A stretch of DNA of 64,000 nucleotides from Symbiodinium sp. CCMP2592 (GCA_905221615.1 CAJNDT010000982.1:40727-104726), one strand, 5' to 3'; shown: positions 20,601 to 33,107, counted from the stretch's first letter. Numbers and translations: made by a program. Notes: generated by a model not told the origin, from the letters alone.

Positions 20601-23434
20601 TTTGCAAGTAACACGGAGGATACAAGATCAGATAGCCCCTTCTTTCCTAGCCTGCAGCGACCACTGACAGCGTCTGCAGCCCCATGCAGGTGCCCCAGAG
20701 CGGGACCCAGTCTCCAGCAGAACCAGCTTGCACGGTCAGGTTGAACAGCAGGGAAGCTGCCCGGACATACCTCAAAGACTGTGCGTCGCCGAAGGCTCAG
20801 GCTGCAGAAACAACTGTGGAGGCAACAGCCATTTCTGCTGCAAAGCCGAAGGGCTCCCAGAGGATAGAGCCGTACTGCAGAGAGAGACAGAGAAAGCAAA
20901 AAGGACAGCAAACGCCCACAAGTAGCCCGCGAGATGGAAAGAAGGGGGCAGCGGAAGCACATGTTCAACACGTCGGTTTGCAGCACAAAGGCTGGCAAGT
21001 AAAAGCACCGAAGGGCTTAAACATGTCTGCTCGTACATCCAAGCTGCCGGGCAGCCATGGGTGAGCTGCTGGGGTGCGCGATCTGCACGCCGCCGCCCGT
21101 GAAGAGAACAGCATTGACTGAAGAAAAAGCCTTCCAAAGCTTCACAGGCGGCTTGTGCATGATGCTTTACGGTTGCTTGCGCTGTCAGAATTCTCATACA
21201 AGCAGTTCGTAATGGTGACTGTCATGGTGATGAAGATGCTACTGATGATGGCGGCCGGTGTCATTACTTCTTACTTGCGGCAATCATTACTGCTGCCGTG
21301 CTTGCTTTGCAGGCTCGTCTCTCTCTGCCCCTTATCACATGCTGTAAATTCTTCGATGTGCCCAGACGTCTCTTTCGCCTGTGTGCCGACTCGAGAACTT
21401 GCTCTAAGGCATCGGATCAGCGCGAATCCGTCAGAAGCTCAAACATACACTAGTATGCATTCACGTTCTGAGAACACCTGCGCATGGTCCTGACTCAGTT
21501 CGTGCTGAATGCAGCGTCCCGGAACACTGTGAAGGTTCGTTTCGAATTCAACTTTTGGTGCCTCCATTGTCTTGGCAGGATTAGCTGAGGTACGATTATC
21601 ATACGTAGTAGTATTTTCCGTATATCCGCCGAGGCCAAAGACCTCTAGCCTGTTTTCGACCCCCCGCCCCCCCTCCCCCTCAATTTGTGGCTGATTCTCA
21701 CTCCGAACCAGCTTCCCCCCCTGCCCCCCCCTGCCCCCCCGGGCTGCCCGCCCCCCCAAGCCCACACTACCCCCCCTTTCAAGTCGTTCTTCCTTCCCTT
21801 TTCCTCCTCCACCCCGCTGCTTTCCCCCTCCTTCCCCTTGCACCCCTCCTTCTGCCCCACTTCCTTCTTCTCTTTCTCCATCTTTTGCCACTTTTCCATC
21901 TTCCCGCTGCTTTCCATCTCCCACCCTTCCTTCCTGTCCTTCGCTCGCTTGTTTTTTCCATTGCTTACTTCCCGGCCCACTTCTATTGACTTGCTTTTTG
22001 TTCTACCCTGTCCTGTTCCTTCTTCCTCTCCCACGTTCTTGCCTTTTTCTTCTTTTTCCACCTGTCCGCTGCTTTCCGGCCGCCCGCCCCCACCCCCCCT
22101 CGGCCCCCCTCTCCTTCCCGCACCGGCCCACCCCCCTTCCCGACCGACTTCTCTTGACTTGCCCCCTTCCGCCCGATCCTTCTCCCCCCCCTGCGTCCTT
22201 GCCCTTTTCTCCTTTTTCCACCTTCCCGCTGCTTTCCTGCCCCAAGCTCCCTCCTTCCCCTTGCTCCCCTTCCTTCTGCCCCACTTCCTTCTTTTCGTCC
22301 ACCTTTTTCCACTTTTCCATCTTCCCCCGCCACTTTTCCATCTTCCCGCCTTTTCCATCTTCCCGCTGCTTTTGTTCGAGTGTTTTTTCCATTGCTCTTC
22401 TCCTTCGGTTCTCCTTTCCGCCCTGCCCTGGGCGCCGCTGCTGGCACTACTGGAGCCGCCAGCCGAGGCGGGCCGCATAGCGTTAGAATCCGCCGAGGCC
22501 ACAGGCCCAGGCGTTTTGGTGGTTACCTCAGGTACCCTCCACCTAATCCTCCTCCCTGCAGTCCAAATGTTTGGGGACACCCTGTTTTTGCGCTCGTTTG
22601 CCACCCCCTTGCCCGGCCTCCCCTCATTTTCTTTGATTTGCGGGCCTACCCGCCCCCTCCCAGGCCTCCTCCCCCTCTTTTTTTCCTCCACCGTGCCCCT
22701 CCCCCTCCCCCCTCCCCCCCCCCCCCCCCCCTCCCCCCCCTCCCCCCCCCCCCCCCCACACCCCCCCCTCCCCCCCCCCTCCCCCCCCTCCCCCCCCTTT
22801 TTCTTCCCTCTTTCCTGCTCCCACTTCTTCTCCCCGCCCTCGTTTCGTCTTCCTCGCCCCCGCTTTGGCTTTTGCGTCGTCAATCCACTGCCTGTCTTTC
22901 TTTTCAGGCTCTTTCTCTGTTGTTTTTTCTTGCTCCGGGCGGCATGGCTGGAAGGCCTTTAACCGGTTACAGGCCCAGGCGTCTTGGTGGTTACCTCAGG
23001 TACCCTCCACCTAATCCTCCTCCCTGCAGTCCAAATGTTTGGGGACACCCGTTTTTTGCGCTCATTTGCCACCCCCTTGTCCGGCTCCCCCCCTCCCCGA
23101 CACTCCCGCTTAGCATGCTGTATACAACATCCACTGCCGCCTCGCCCTGCCGCTACAGAGCCGAGGCGGGCGGCGTAGCGTTAAAATTACAACATACTCT
23201 AGTCGACTGTATGTTGCTGTATACGATTGCATACCGTTGTGTATTGTTGCATATTCTTGTTGATGATTGAAACTCATCTTATTGCATATTAAGGCTATAG
23301 TACACTATGGTATAGTATCTAACATGCTTTCGCTTTCTGCCTTGGCCAGCTGCTGGTCATCCCAGTCGTAGAGGATTGGAACAACGCGTCCTCCAGCGGC
23401 CTCTACATATTTGACCTCGTTTACGGGCTTGATG
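17659..23434 (-). CDS. GGH: Gamma-glutamyl hydrolase (eight exons seen, first exon missing)
   Basis: Class-I glutamine-amidotransferase-like peptidase that removes gamma-linked glutamates from folates, normally secreted or lysosomal/vacuolar. Exons, minus strand: 23334-23434 (KYVEAAGGRVVPILYDWDD), 21080-21117 (NAVLFTGGGVQI), 20652-20778 (DWVPLWGTCMGLQTLS, catalytic Cys in GTCMG), 20463-20599 (DSENMSLPLELAQDAKTSRL), 19892-19997 (ENLTTNLHHDGVTPDSF), 17998-18122 (FVSTIEGKSLPIYGVQWHPE, catalytic His), 17795-17923 (FLVAEARKNSHHFESKAEEE) and 17659-17727 with the stop. All joined phases agree. Donors are GC except GT after exon 17998. The exon with the initiator Met and signal peptide was not found above 23434. 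Introns hold a C-rich repeat (21.6-22.9 kb) and a GTPase pseudogene (18.5-19.9 kb). Confidence 0.92.
18545..19870 (-). pseudogene. AIG1/GIMAP-like GTPase pseudogene nested in a GGH intron
   Basis: Minus-strand reading gives a degenerate G1 loop (LLLGQTGRGNASLLNLIANY), a good G3 motif (CTIIDTPGFGDSRG) and a later stretch (IMDHIVLVFTNTE), the layout of AIG1-type or septin-like small GTPases. In G1 the invariant Lys is Asn (codon 19729-19731) and the following Ser/Thr is Ala, so nucleotide binding should be lost. The frame breaks near an A5 run (19656-19660 on the plus strand as T5) and again near 19330; C-terminal helical pieces (SSEAEKAVLEERLVVMPDDE, 18550-18620) sit in yet another frame. Two or more breaks plus the dead P-loop favour a pseudogene over unrecognised introns. 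It lies wholly in the intron 18123-19891 of the gamma-glutamyl hydrolase gene, same strand. Confidence 0.65.
21655..22870. repeat. 1.2-kb polypyrimidine tract with a C-run core
   Basis: Plus strand is almost only C and T. The unit TTTTCCATCTTCCCGCTGCT and the phrase CCTTCTGCCCCACTTCCTTC recur, and two halves about 430 bp apart are similar. At 22690-22800 there are C homopolymers broken by single T or A. Open frames of 412 and 425 codons in it are compositional artefacts. Confidence 0.92.
22489..22621. repeat. Dispersed repeat, copy 1 (GGTACCCTCCACCTAATC family)
   Basis: About 130 bp beginning TCCGCCGAGGC and containing ACCTCAGGTACCCTCCACCT. It shares this with 22968-23100 and 41848-41965. 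Head-only fragments (CCGCCGAGGCCAAAG) occur at about 21628 and 43361. Confidence 0.8.
22968..23100. repeat. Dispersed repeat, copy 2
   Basis: Nearly identical to copy 1 through CAAATGTTTGGGGACACCC and TTGCCACCCCCTTG; the extreme left end is missing. Confidence 0.8.
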
Positions 23435-23716
23435 CTGTGCGCCTAGGGGTTTAGAGGTTGGGTCTAGGGTTATGGACTTTTTACTTTGATATACTTTGAT
23501 CACACATGGAACACTGCATATGCCTACTGAAAGGCTGCCGGAGAACATAGAGAGATGCGAAGCAGCTGCCGCCACTGTTTGCATCGTCTGTCCATCCGTG
23601 CGCCCGAGCCGTTTCGCAACCATGTGCTACGGGAACTGTCAGGACTCCTGACGCCGCAAATGCACCAGATCGCAGAGACTGCCACCGCATTCCAAACTGC
23701 AGGTACAATGTATTTT

Positions 23717-23749
23717 GAGTGAGACATGTACCTGGTACATGTCTCACTC
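23717..23749. repeat. 33-nt near-perfect palindrome
   Basis: Arms of 16 nt (23717-23732 and 23734-23749, GAGTGAGACATGTACC and its exact reverse complement) flank one T at 23733. No gene is adjacent, so it is not an obvious terminator. It lies just beyond the most 5' exon found for gamma-glutamyl hydrolase. Confidence 0.9.
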
Positions 23750-24210
23750 ACAATATGACGACAGAAGAGCTCGTGCCTACAATCGGCGCATCTGCTGCGT
23801 GGCCGCTCAGAGACAGCGCGAAGGCGCACAAAGATGAAAAGCCCAGCATTTTTGCAACAATGGTGCAAGCGTGAGGTGCAAGATTCTTTGCTTCGTTCAA
23901 CCTGTGAGCTGATGACTTGAAGGTCACACCATTACGCTGACTGGCCGGTGATGACCTGAACTCTCGATCTGGAAGGGCCTCCCCCGTAAGACGCTAAACT
24001 CCCTGAGCCTGCATTCCCAATTCCGAAATCTGGGATCTCGTCCTAGCATTGGCGATGTATGATCTCTGGCTCGGAGCTGCGAGAGCCAACAGCGACTCCA
24101 ATGAAATGAGTTAGTTGCATCGCACACCTCGTCACACATGCGCACAGCATTTAAGTTTCGATCGGCAGACCGGTTTCCATTTATACATATGTATCGCGTG
24201 CGTCTGTCTC

Positions 24211-24253
<43 letters not shown>

Positions 24254-26420
24254 AGTTATTTATTCATTTTATCAATGTACGAAAGCATAGCACTGTATAC
24301 CGTGCCTACCGTGCTAAGACATGTGATGGCCCTCCAGCAAACACACATTGTCGGATGTTGTGGGCGCTATGATTGCCTTATTCTTATTGTTACAGGACTT
24401 TCCGTGTCATTGCTATTGACTGCGGCTCTCTGCTGAACACGACAGACTACTGTGCATCTTCATTTCTCTAAACTATCAACTGCTACTAAAAAATGCAGGT
24501 CCATTTGGTGCTCCATCTAGCTGCTTGTCAGTATGTGGTCTATTCATAGTTGCGCTATGCTACTATGTGCCGTTGAGGTCCCTTACATTCCGTTGCAAAC
24601 GCAAGTGAATGTGTCATGTAAGTCCGTGTGCAGCGGCGCCGCACTCTCCGAGACCGGGACCCTTCACCACGCCCAGGCCAGGCTTGGCCTGGGTCGTCCG
24701 ACACGATGACGCTAGCAGTAGTCGCAGTAGCAGCAGTCGTCGCATGTCGTCGTGGTCGTTGTTGCCGTCGCGGTGTTGGTAGCGTCGTCGGTGTTTATGC
24801 TGGTGGTTTGGATGTGTTGGTGGTGGTGCTGGTGGCGGTTCCGGTGGCGGGCCGATGGCGCCGGTGGTGATGGTGTGGTAGGTGGTGGTGGTCGGGAACT
24901 GCAGCCATCATAGTCACAGTACCAGGATGCGGATGCTCACACTCGTGTGTATGCTTGGAAGTGATCAACTCGGCTGTGCTTCCGGCACTGCGACTGTTGT
25001 CCTTGCACTCTTGCATGCATGATCACTAGCAAGATTCGGACAATATGTGGGTCCGTCCTTCGTCTTGTAGTGGCTAGCCACGCTCGTGCCTGGAACCAGC
25101 CTGGATACCTTCAGCCAGTGACGAAGCGACGCTAAGCGCTTCATGTCACATGGAAGCTTTCAAGGTTCACATCACGACATGCCTCGTGCAAACTCTTGAG
25201 GATGGGGAGCAGGTACGCGGCGGTCCTTGCATGGACAAGGCTGAACAACACCAACTTCCCCCTGGCATGCCCTAGGCGCTGGTCGCAGCTACCTCTGGGA
25301 ATCCTGCTTGCCCGAGCCAGTGAATGCAGAGGCAAGAAAGTCGTGTCCACCTGTGCCGGCAGCAGTCGACGACTCGGCAACGCATGAACGGGAGCGACGC
25401 AGGCGGTTGCTGGCCTTTCATCAAGGGCAGGGAGCACTGCTGCACTGGTGTCAAGAAGTAGAATCCACGACGAGCCAGCGCGGCCTCCAGCAGATTGCAA
25501 CTCCAGGGCGTTCAGCTTACACGAGCAAGCGGATTAGCAAGATCAGCAATGGCGGACATATCAGCTTCCCCCCATTCAGGACTCCTGTACAACTTCCGGT
25601 TTCACTTCTTCGTCGTCGGTCGTCGTCATCATCGCCGCCGTCACGACCTTCGTTCCACTCGTCATCCTCACCATCATCATCATCATCATCATCATCATCA
25701 CCATGGCCACTATCCTACTCATGATGAGCATGCTTACCATCCACATCAGTGTTTTCTAGCATCTGGACACATGAAAGCGAAGCACCCGAAAGGGCGGCTT
25801 CGACTGACTTCACGAATTATCCTTATCCACATCCTAATCGTCGTCCTCATCAGCATCATCATCATCATCATCATCGCTGTCGTCGTCCTCATCGTCATCG
25901 CTATCGCCGTATCGCCAACATCGCAACCCTCATCATCATCATCATCACCATCATCACCATGATCATCACCATCATCAAGATCAAATCCATATCTGATATA
26001 TTCACCATCATCATCACCATCATCATGCATCAGCAGCAGCGGAGCATCATAACCGCCACGAGCATGAACCGTGCTTCATGCCAGCATTATCACCATTCTC
26101 CATGCCATACTAGTTTTCATACCTTCGTGATGTAACCATCGCTGTCGTGAGAATTCTAGCCCTGAACTGCGGGAATATTCAACAGTTGTGCTGACACTTC
26201 CATTCATGCTGAGACTGAGAACGAGGAGGAGGCGAAGGCGGAGTCCGAGCAGGAGAGGGCGGTCACGGCTGAGGGACTCAGCCGATGGAAGTACACGCCA
26301 GTAGGACAGGGACGAGGCATACCGGGCATACCGTAATGTTCTGCAGAACATGATGCAGCTCGGACGTCCAAAGCTCGCTCGAGGTTCACGATGATGATGA
26401 TGATGATCGTGATGATGGTT
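23750..26420. other. Repeat-rich intergenic region, no gene recognised
   Basis: Contains a TA tract (24217-24252), GTC/GGT-rich triplets (24700-24890), CAT/ATC triplet repeats (25670-25710 and 25840-26030) and a GAT run (26389-26420). None of the open frames here carries a domain. Confidence 0.6.
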
Positions 26421-26424
26421 ATGA

Positions 26425-29400
26425 TCATGTCATGATGGTGACGAAGGTGATGACTGCTGGCTGCATAAATGTCTTGCAATCGAAAGGACGTCTGCCAATC
26501 CTTGCGGGGTCTCCTGCCTGAAGAAAAGGTGGATATCCAAACTCATTGACCGCCTCTTCAAAGGTGGAGTAGAAGGGAACCTCCAACACGTAGAGAGCCC
26601 TAGGGATCTGCTGAAAGCTTTCCGGTGCCTCGGCCCGCCTCGAGTGGGTTGCCGTCGGAGCCCATGATCGCTGGCTCGGCAGGCCGATAGGCCTTTTCGA
26701 AGCTGGCAGCCTGATCCTCAACATCATCTCCCTCTCCAGGTGCCGGAGGCTCCAGGGAAGGCAGAGGCGATGGAAGAGGCTCCGGTACCTTGTCCCGAGG
26801 CTGATTTTTTAGCCCCGGGGTCGGATGGAGCTGCTCCTCCCAGAAGACCCAAGACCTGAAGAGGCTCAAGGCTCAAGCAAAGGACCGGAAACACGTCTGC
26901 AGCCGGGGAGCTCGTCATCCTCCCTTCTTTGCTTCGGCACGTCTCTCACATCTTCATCTGCTGGCAGATCCTGGCACAGCGCCCAAGGACCCAGACCCCA
27001 CTCTTCGGCTCTAGCGGCTCTAGCGGCCCACGTGGCTCCGCGCCTTGTTCAGCATGGACAGGCCCACCAAGTCCGGATCTCTCGGCTGGGGGCCACGGGT
27101 CTTCGCCGCGAGCGCCAGGCCGGCGCCTGAGGGAACAAACGGCTCTCCGAAAAGCAGAGGGTGCCGCCCTGCGTTCAGGAAGAGGTCCGTGCCTACTCCA
27201 AGCCGCAGCCAGGGCGTTCGAGTCTTTGCACTCCCGGCGATCCTGGAGCTGCTGCCTCGGATCTGTGACGACCCCCAGAGGAATCTTCCCAAAACGGATC
27301 GGTTCGGCAGACTCTCGGTGCAGCCTTGGAGCTGCTGCTTCCGCCACTGCTCCAGACCTCTGGCACCACGGGTTGTGCCGTCCAGCGGCGGCCAAGGCAA
27401 CCGCGGCTCGCGGGTGAGTGCCAGAGGCTCAGGCTGGGAGCCATGGACATGGCGTCCGACAGAGAAGTTAGGACGGTCGAGCTGACGGATGGCCGGATGG
27501 CCGTGTCGTGTTGACTTGCGTCGGTTGTCGTGACCCCTCAATACGGCATTCACGCGGGACATACTATCTCCCGGCAAGAGGTGGCGGCCGCAAGGAAGGA
27601 TGCACAGCTTGTGTGACAACATCATGTTTTGTATTGCCATGAAGCACACGGATCGCCGATCCATGGACCTAAAGACATTCTGACTATCTCTCCTTTTTCC
27701 GCGCGCACACCGCGACACGAACTGTGACGCCGGTTTTCGGATGTGCGTCTTGCAGCTCCAGACGCCTGGACGAGGTGGCTCTTGGAATACCTTTCTCCAC
27801 AGCTCACTTCTTCCTTGCGGTCTGAGAACATTACCAGAGGGCTGCTCAGAACAAGCCGCCTCAAATTTTGCACCTCAGCTGGACTTGGTGTTCATCTTCA
27901 CCGAAAATGGAGCAAATTTCTACGCGTAATGCAGGCTGCTGGCGACTGCTGTTCCAGGTGAGCCATGTACTCCGTGAGCTTCTGCAGCTGGGCCTAGATT
28001 TGTGGCTGCAGGTCAGAGCGGCCATAGAGCCCGAGAACACCTTTATTCATCTTCACGCCTCGCCCATCTGCATCAGATCATCTTCAGGCTTGGCTGAAGA
28101 TGGCGACACGTTGCCCTCTGCGTCAAGGGCCTCAAGAGCCGGCAAAGCTCCGGGCTTCGGCGCAGAAAGCACCAACGAATCATTTGGAATCCTGGGACTC
28201 CCGTCATGTGGCAAAAGGCTTGACAAGCATGCTCGCACTTGAAGCCCCCAAAGATTTTTGGAAAACAACAAAGCGTATAGTTTTGCCTTAGCCTTTAAGT
28301 CGCTAAGCTGTGACTTTGCCGCGGTGCAGACATCTGAGATCCGTTTACAATGATTGCTATGCATGACCTCTGTGGTGAGGTGTTCGTACAACTGTGCCGA
28401 ATGAAGCAAGACAGGGCTGGGGCTGGAACCGAAGAAAGAAGAAACGACAGCAGCTCAACAGCACCGCAACTCCGAGGCTCCCGCCCACCCTCTGCTTTCG
28501 CAGGCTGTTCGCGCCGCAACGGCATCAATGCCCAGCATGGCGGCGACGCATGACAACGACACGACCTGGTCGGAGGCTAATCCGAGGCAAGCACAGCTAC
28601 GAATGTCACACCAGACTGGCACCTTGTATGCCTTACCAATCTTCTCCAAAAGTCCTTCTCGACTTCTAGAGACTACCTGCACAAAGACACAAGTCGCACA
28701 CGGCGGCTGCACTGAGTCGCGAGGATGGCCTCGGCCACTAGGGGCTGCAAGCGGCTGTCCCAAGGAGGACCCGCCTCTCGAGGCGCACTAAATCGCTCGG
28801 GCCATGTTTCAACGCAAAGCACCATGCATGCAGATGTCCGACATTTGCCCCTTGCATCCACGCTCGGGAATCTTGGGATTAGGATGGCCGCCTGGAGCTG
28901 CGCGAAAGCTTCGGCATATTGCCTGTCAGCCACTTCGCTAAATCCTGTCCGCTTTCAAACCAGTGCTTCTCAAACCTCCGCCATCGCGCTGCTAGAACCT
29001 CAGCTAGGCTCACTGCACCAGCACATGCCAAACAGTGAGAACAGACGTACTACAGGCGAGCCTCTGGTAAGCGCTCTGTGACTAGTTACTTTGCGTCCAA
29101 AGTACAGAAACTATAGTCAGCTACCCGTATCCACTGCACAAATGCATGGCTGCAGAAACCAAACTTGTGTTCTGCATGATTGTGACGTGCTAGGGGAAGC
29201 TGTCGTTCTCCGACAGGTGGCCTCTGCCAGTGCTTCGCAACAGGGTGCTGCTACTTTCACCCTCTTGTCGAGATCACAGAGATCAGAGTGAATGACTGAC
29301 TCCACGCAGCCAGGCCACCCGGTGTGCAGCTGCAGCTTGGGGATACTGCTGCACTGCTGCGGGTGTCCTGCAGCGGAGTTGCAATGCATGCCTACATGAC

Positions 29401-30940
29401 GACACTGGTAAATCCATTCTAGCTCCTCTTCCAGAGGAATCGCGCTGAATCCAGCTGGCCTGCACCAACAGCATCTCTGCGACAAATCCGCTGAGGTTCA
29501 GAGGCTGGACAGCCGCTCCCACCTTCTAAAAGATACGCCAGCAAGTGCACGGCACACAGGAGGCCCTGCTGTTCCACCTGCACGGGCTTGGAGTGCCGGT
29601 GTGGGAGTTGCGCCGGTGGCATTGGGGCCTGTTCCGGTGAGGGCGCGGCAGCGCTTGGATCCAGCGATAACGGCGAGAGCTCCAGGTCCTGGCTTCAAGC
29701 ACAGAAGCTCTGCTACCGGCCTGGGCTTGGAGCGCTATTTTCCGCGAAAAGATAACTATCGTGAGTCATCCACCGACCCCCCCTGCATTGTATTGGTCCT
29801 TCTCTTGTCGCAAGCATATTGCAGGCTGGTCATCGAATCTTGAATTGAATACTCGGACTATGCAGGTGAGATCCCTTTGGGTGGCTGAGATTGGGAATGA
29901 AAAGTTGCACGCCATGTGAAATATGCCGTAGCGAGCGCCTGCCTCGCATGCGGACAGGAGCTCTTCGAAGCGCCCCGCTGCCACGAGCTGCAAGACCTGG
30001 CGTGCCCACGGCTCACGGCTCGCTGTCGGCGCTGCGCCAGAACCCTTAAAGCCCACCTCCGCGGCCCTGCTCGCCCCCAAAGCGGCGATCGGCGCCTCCT
30101 GCCAGCGGAAGCCCTACAGACACGAGCAGGCGAAACTCTGCACTTCTGATTCCAGGTTGTGTGTCCCGGTTTCCGGGTCGAGCGAGATCGGTGGCCTTGG
30201 TCCTTAGTGAGCTTCCTTTGAGTTGGGCTTCCCACGGTGGCCCCGCCTCTTCTTCCTGTGATCTTCATTGATTTGTGTCTGCGTCTGTTGTTGATAGCTG
30301 GCAGTGCGGTATCGTTGGGCCATGTACAAGCTTGCGTGCCGTTGGTTCTGTCGACAGGCTTAGGGCTTCGTCTGAAGCAGAATGGCACTGTGTGCCTCGC
30401 TCATTCGGGCCGAGCGCCACGGCGCCGACCTGGCGGAAACAGAGAGCTGACATTCTCCTCTTGCTTGCATGCGTCAGGCCTCGATCCAACGGCTACTACG
30501 CACTGCTCTGAGCCGAAAGGACAGGAGATGCAGAGTGCTCCAGAGTGTCCGAAGCCAGCACTTCAGATGGAAGAGACGAAAAGACGACAACAGCAACAGT
30601 GCCAACTGAAAGCGTTTCTTTCTCGAAATCGATTTCGCTTTACATGCTTGAACAAACATGCATCGTTAACAGCACGACCCAATCGACCTGTTGGGCGGCA
30701 ACTCCACCACGACCACACTTCAGTGCATTCCCGACTGCAGAGGTAACACTTGCACGGTCACTGAAGTGCTCGGTGGTAAGTTGTACGTTAGCTTGCCCAG
30801 GCGATCGCAGGTATCGCAGAGTAGTGAGTTGGGAATAATTGACTGATTGATGACCCTTCCGACTTGCAGCATCTGTTGGTGGTTTGGGGACTCAGCGGCA
30901 GCCTGCGATATTCACAGGGGTGGCTTCATTCGGAGTCCAC
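26425..30940 (-). other. Scattered unrecognised candidate exons
   Basis: Minus-strand stretches with coding-like composition are: about 26525-26620 (ALYVLEVPFYSTFEEAVNEF); 27000-27400, where several frames are open over a GC-rich segment; 28055-28200 (APKPGALPALEALDAEGNVS); 28700-28935 (ADRQYAEAFAQLQAAILIPR); and 29900-30010 (VLQLVAAGRFEELLSACEAG). Some have AG acceptors in reasonable places, but none belongs to a family I recognise and I cannot link them into one gene. From about 30100 to 30900 I see nothing. Confidence 0.25.
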
Positions 30941-32383
30941 CTAATGGGTCCACCTTGTTGGGCGGACTCTGCACATCTTGGTCTTTCTCCTCCTCCTTTT
31001 TCTGCTCCGTCTTGAGTGGGCCTTCAAGCAGCTCCGAGCTGTGAAGGCATCTCTCTACCCTAAAGAGCACAGGCCCTGGCCTGCTCGCAAAGGATCGGCC
31101 AAACTCGGCGCAGATGTCGGTGGCGGTGCCTCCGCGAAGCCGGAAGCCGCTCTGAGCCGGTCCCTCTACGAAGAACCGGAGGCTCTCGCCTTGCTGGGGA
31201 CCGGGAGGGGAGGCCCAGGCGCAGGCCCGCCGGGCTCGCCAAACAAGGAACTCAGACTGCTGCGAGGAGCCGACGACGGCGCGGGCCCCTGCACTCACAT
31301 TTCTCTCCTAGACTTCCGACGTGTATCAAACGAGGCACTTCCTCCGGCCTTTGCCAGAGGGCCCGGCTTGAGGAAGTCGTCATCGTCGTCGTCATCAAAT
31401 ATACTGTTCATTGTTCGACCACTTGGGCCTTTGGTTCCACCGAACAGGCTAGGCCGCTCGCTTGCGACATTGGAAGCCCTTTCTGCTGGGAGGCCGGGGG
31501 AGGGGTCTGGCAGACTCATGGCTGCCTGCTGTACAGGTTCCGCTCTTTCCTCTTGCACGTCCTCCTTTGGTGCAGCAAACTCCCCACGCGGCTCGCTGTC
31601 TTTCCTAGGTGCAGCCGAAGCAGGGAAGCCCGAGTCCTTTGAGGGCTCCGGCAGCGGCCCCGGACCTCCGGCAGGCTCGCCGAAGGGGTCAGACACAGCT
31701 GCGGGCCCCGGGGCCCCGAAGAGACTTGCAGATGCAGCTGCTGGCTTTGTCTTTGGCTTTGGCTCCGGCTCCCATGCAGCGTCGCTGTCAGAACCGGACG
31801 AGCCTGAGGAGATCCGTTGCCGGAGGGCAGCCAAACGACCGGCCGCTGTCGACTTCACCGAGGCTTCGGGAGCTTCAGCTGCCTTCGACACCGTCGGCTC
31901 CGCCACGTTGGCTTCGGCTGTGACAGTCTCGGCAGCTGTAGCTGCGGCCATCGGAGCTCCGGGTGTCACAGACGCCACAGGTTGACTCGCACCCGCACCT
32001 GCCTGATGGCCCGCTGCTGTCGGCTTGGCAGCTAAGAATGATGTCGCCGAGGTCTTTTCATCATCGTCATCGAAGATGGATGCCATCACACTCCTTGCAC
32101 TTCCTCCGAACAAGGAAGGCCGCTCGGCTCCAGCGCCCACAGCGCCCCCAGCGCCCACAGCGCCCCCTGCCGACTCGGGGCTCTGGGCAGGCACGGCAGG
32201 CTTGGCAGGCTTCGCCGCTCGCGTCTCCGAGGAGGGAGCCTGCGACGACGGCTCGGGCGCGTCGAAGAGCGCTGCCACGGCGCTCGCTGCGGAGGGTCCC
32301 GGCCGGATCGGAGCTGGCGGAGGCTTGTTGCCAAACAGGGACGCCGTGCCCGCACCCCCCTGCGGCTCATCACCTGAGGCTTT
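30940..32383 (-). CDS. LF-motif protein, FAM21/WASHC2-tail-like (partial)
   Basis: A large exon at about 31321-32383 (acceptor CTGCAG) encodes a disordered Ala/Pro/Ser/Glu-rich protein with the repeated pattern RPSLFGG followed by SIFDDDD: (AERPSLFGGSARSVMASIFD) and (RPSLFGGTKGPSGRTMNSIF, followed by seven Asp and FL). Further LF units are ASLFGNKPP, AALFDAPEP and ASLFGAPGP. The next exon, about 31175-31292 (acceptor TGCAG), has SSLFGEPGGPAPGPP, and about 30940-31000 has VDPLGGL. Acidic L-F repeats of this kind are characteristic of the C-terminal tail of FAM21 (WASHC2), where they bind retromer. That assignment is inference from motif style only. A second cluster of similar exons at 40.5-43.1 kb may be part of the same gene. 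Confidence 0.45.
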
Positions 32384-33107
32384 CTGCAGCGTCGTCAGCC
32401 ACTCAACAACAAAAACAAAGCTTGCAGCGAAGAGGCCGAAGAGAGAAGCCTCGGCAGCCTGAGCCGCGAAAGCACTGAAAGCAAAACTCTCCTTACCTTG
32501 GCTCCGAAGGACTCCGAGTTCGGAGCCGGTCTGGCTTTTGCGCGAGACGCACTCTGCGGAGGCATGGCGGTGGATCCCACGGCTTTGTCCGAAGATGGCT
32601 CCTGCGACATTCTGTCTCATTCTGGGCCTGGGTGCAAAGCGGTCGCCGGACTTCCTCGAACAGGCTCTCCGCGGCCGTCGGGAGCTTCGCAGGCGCCTTG
32701 CACCCAACAACTCCCAGCAAAGCAAGAACGAAAGGGTAGGAACCAGTTAGAAACCTATATTTTCCGAATTCGAACATGAGGGCCCGTCATCATAGGAAGC
32801 CTAACAAGGATCGGGGGGCTCTTGATCCAGGCTCCTAGGACTACCCCCCCATCGCATGCTCTGCTATGGCCTTTGGCGGCTCTGGCTCGGTCTCCGGCAA
32901 GGCTTTGCGAGGAGGCCTCGCAAAAGCGCAGCGAAGCTAAAGGACAGTGCGGAGCTCTGGCTCCCAACCATAAAATTTACCAGAATATACTATCATAAAG
33001 GGTCAAGGATCAAGCCCCCCAGCAGCGGGGCCGATAGCCAGGGACCCGCAGTGCCTTTAGACAAATGAGCACGCCATGAGCCGCAGCTGAACATATGCAT
33101 CCAGGAG

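Noticed and set aside
21645..22962. Open frames of 412 codons (minus) and 425 codons (plus) in the C-rich tract
   Set aside because: Both consist of Pro/Ser/Leu or Gly/Lys/Glu runs dictated by base composition, overlap each other on opposite strands and have no domain.
23945..24030. A possible tRNA on the minus strand (GGCTCAGGGAGTTTAGCGTC)
   Set aside because: It has an A-box-like start, but no convincing B box, acceptor stem or anticodon arm could be folded.
27020..27718. A 232-codon minus-strand frame
   Set aside because: GC-rich segment open in several frames at once; no motif, and no way to choose the real frame, so it is only mentioned under candidate exons.
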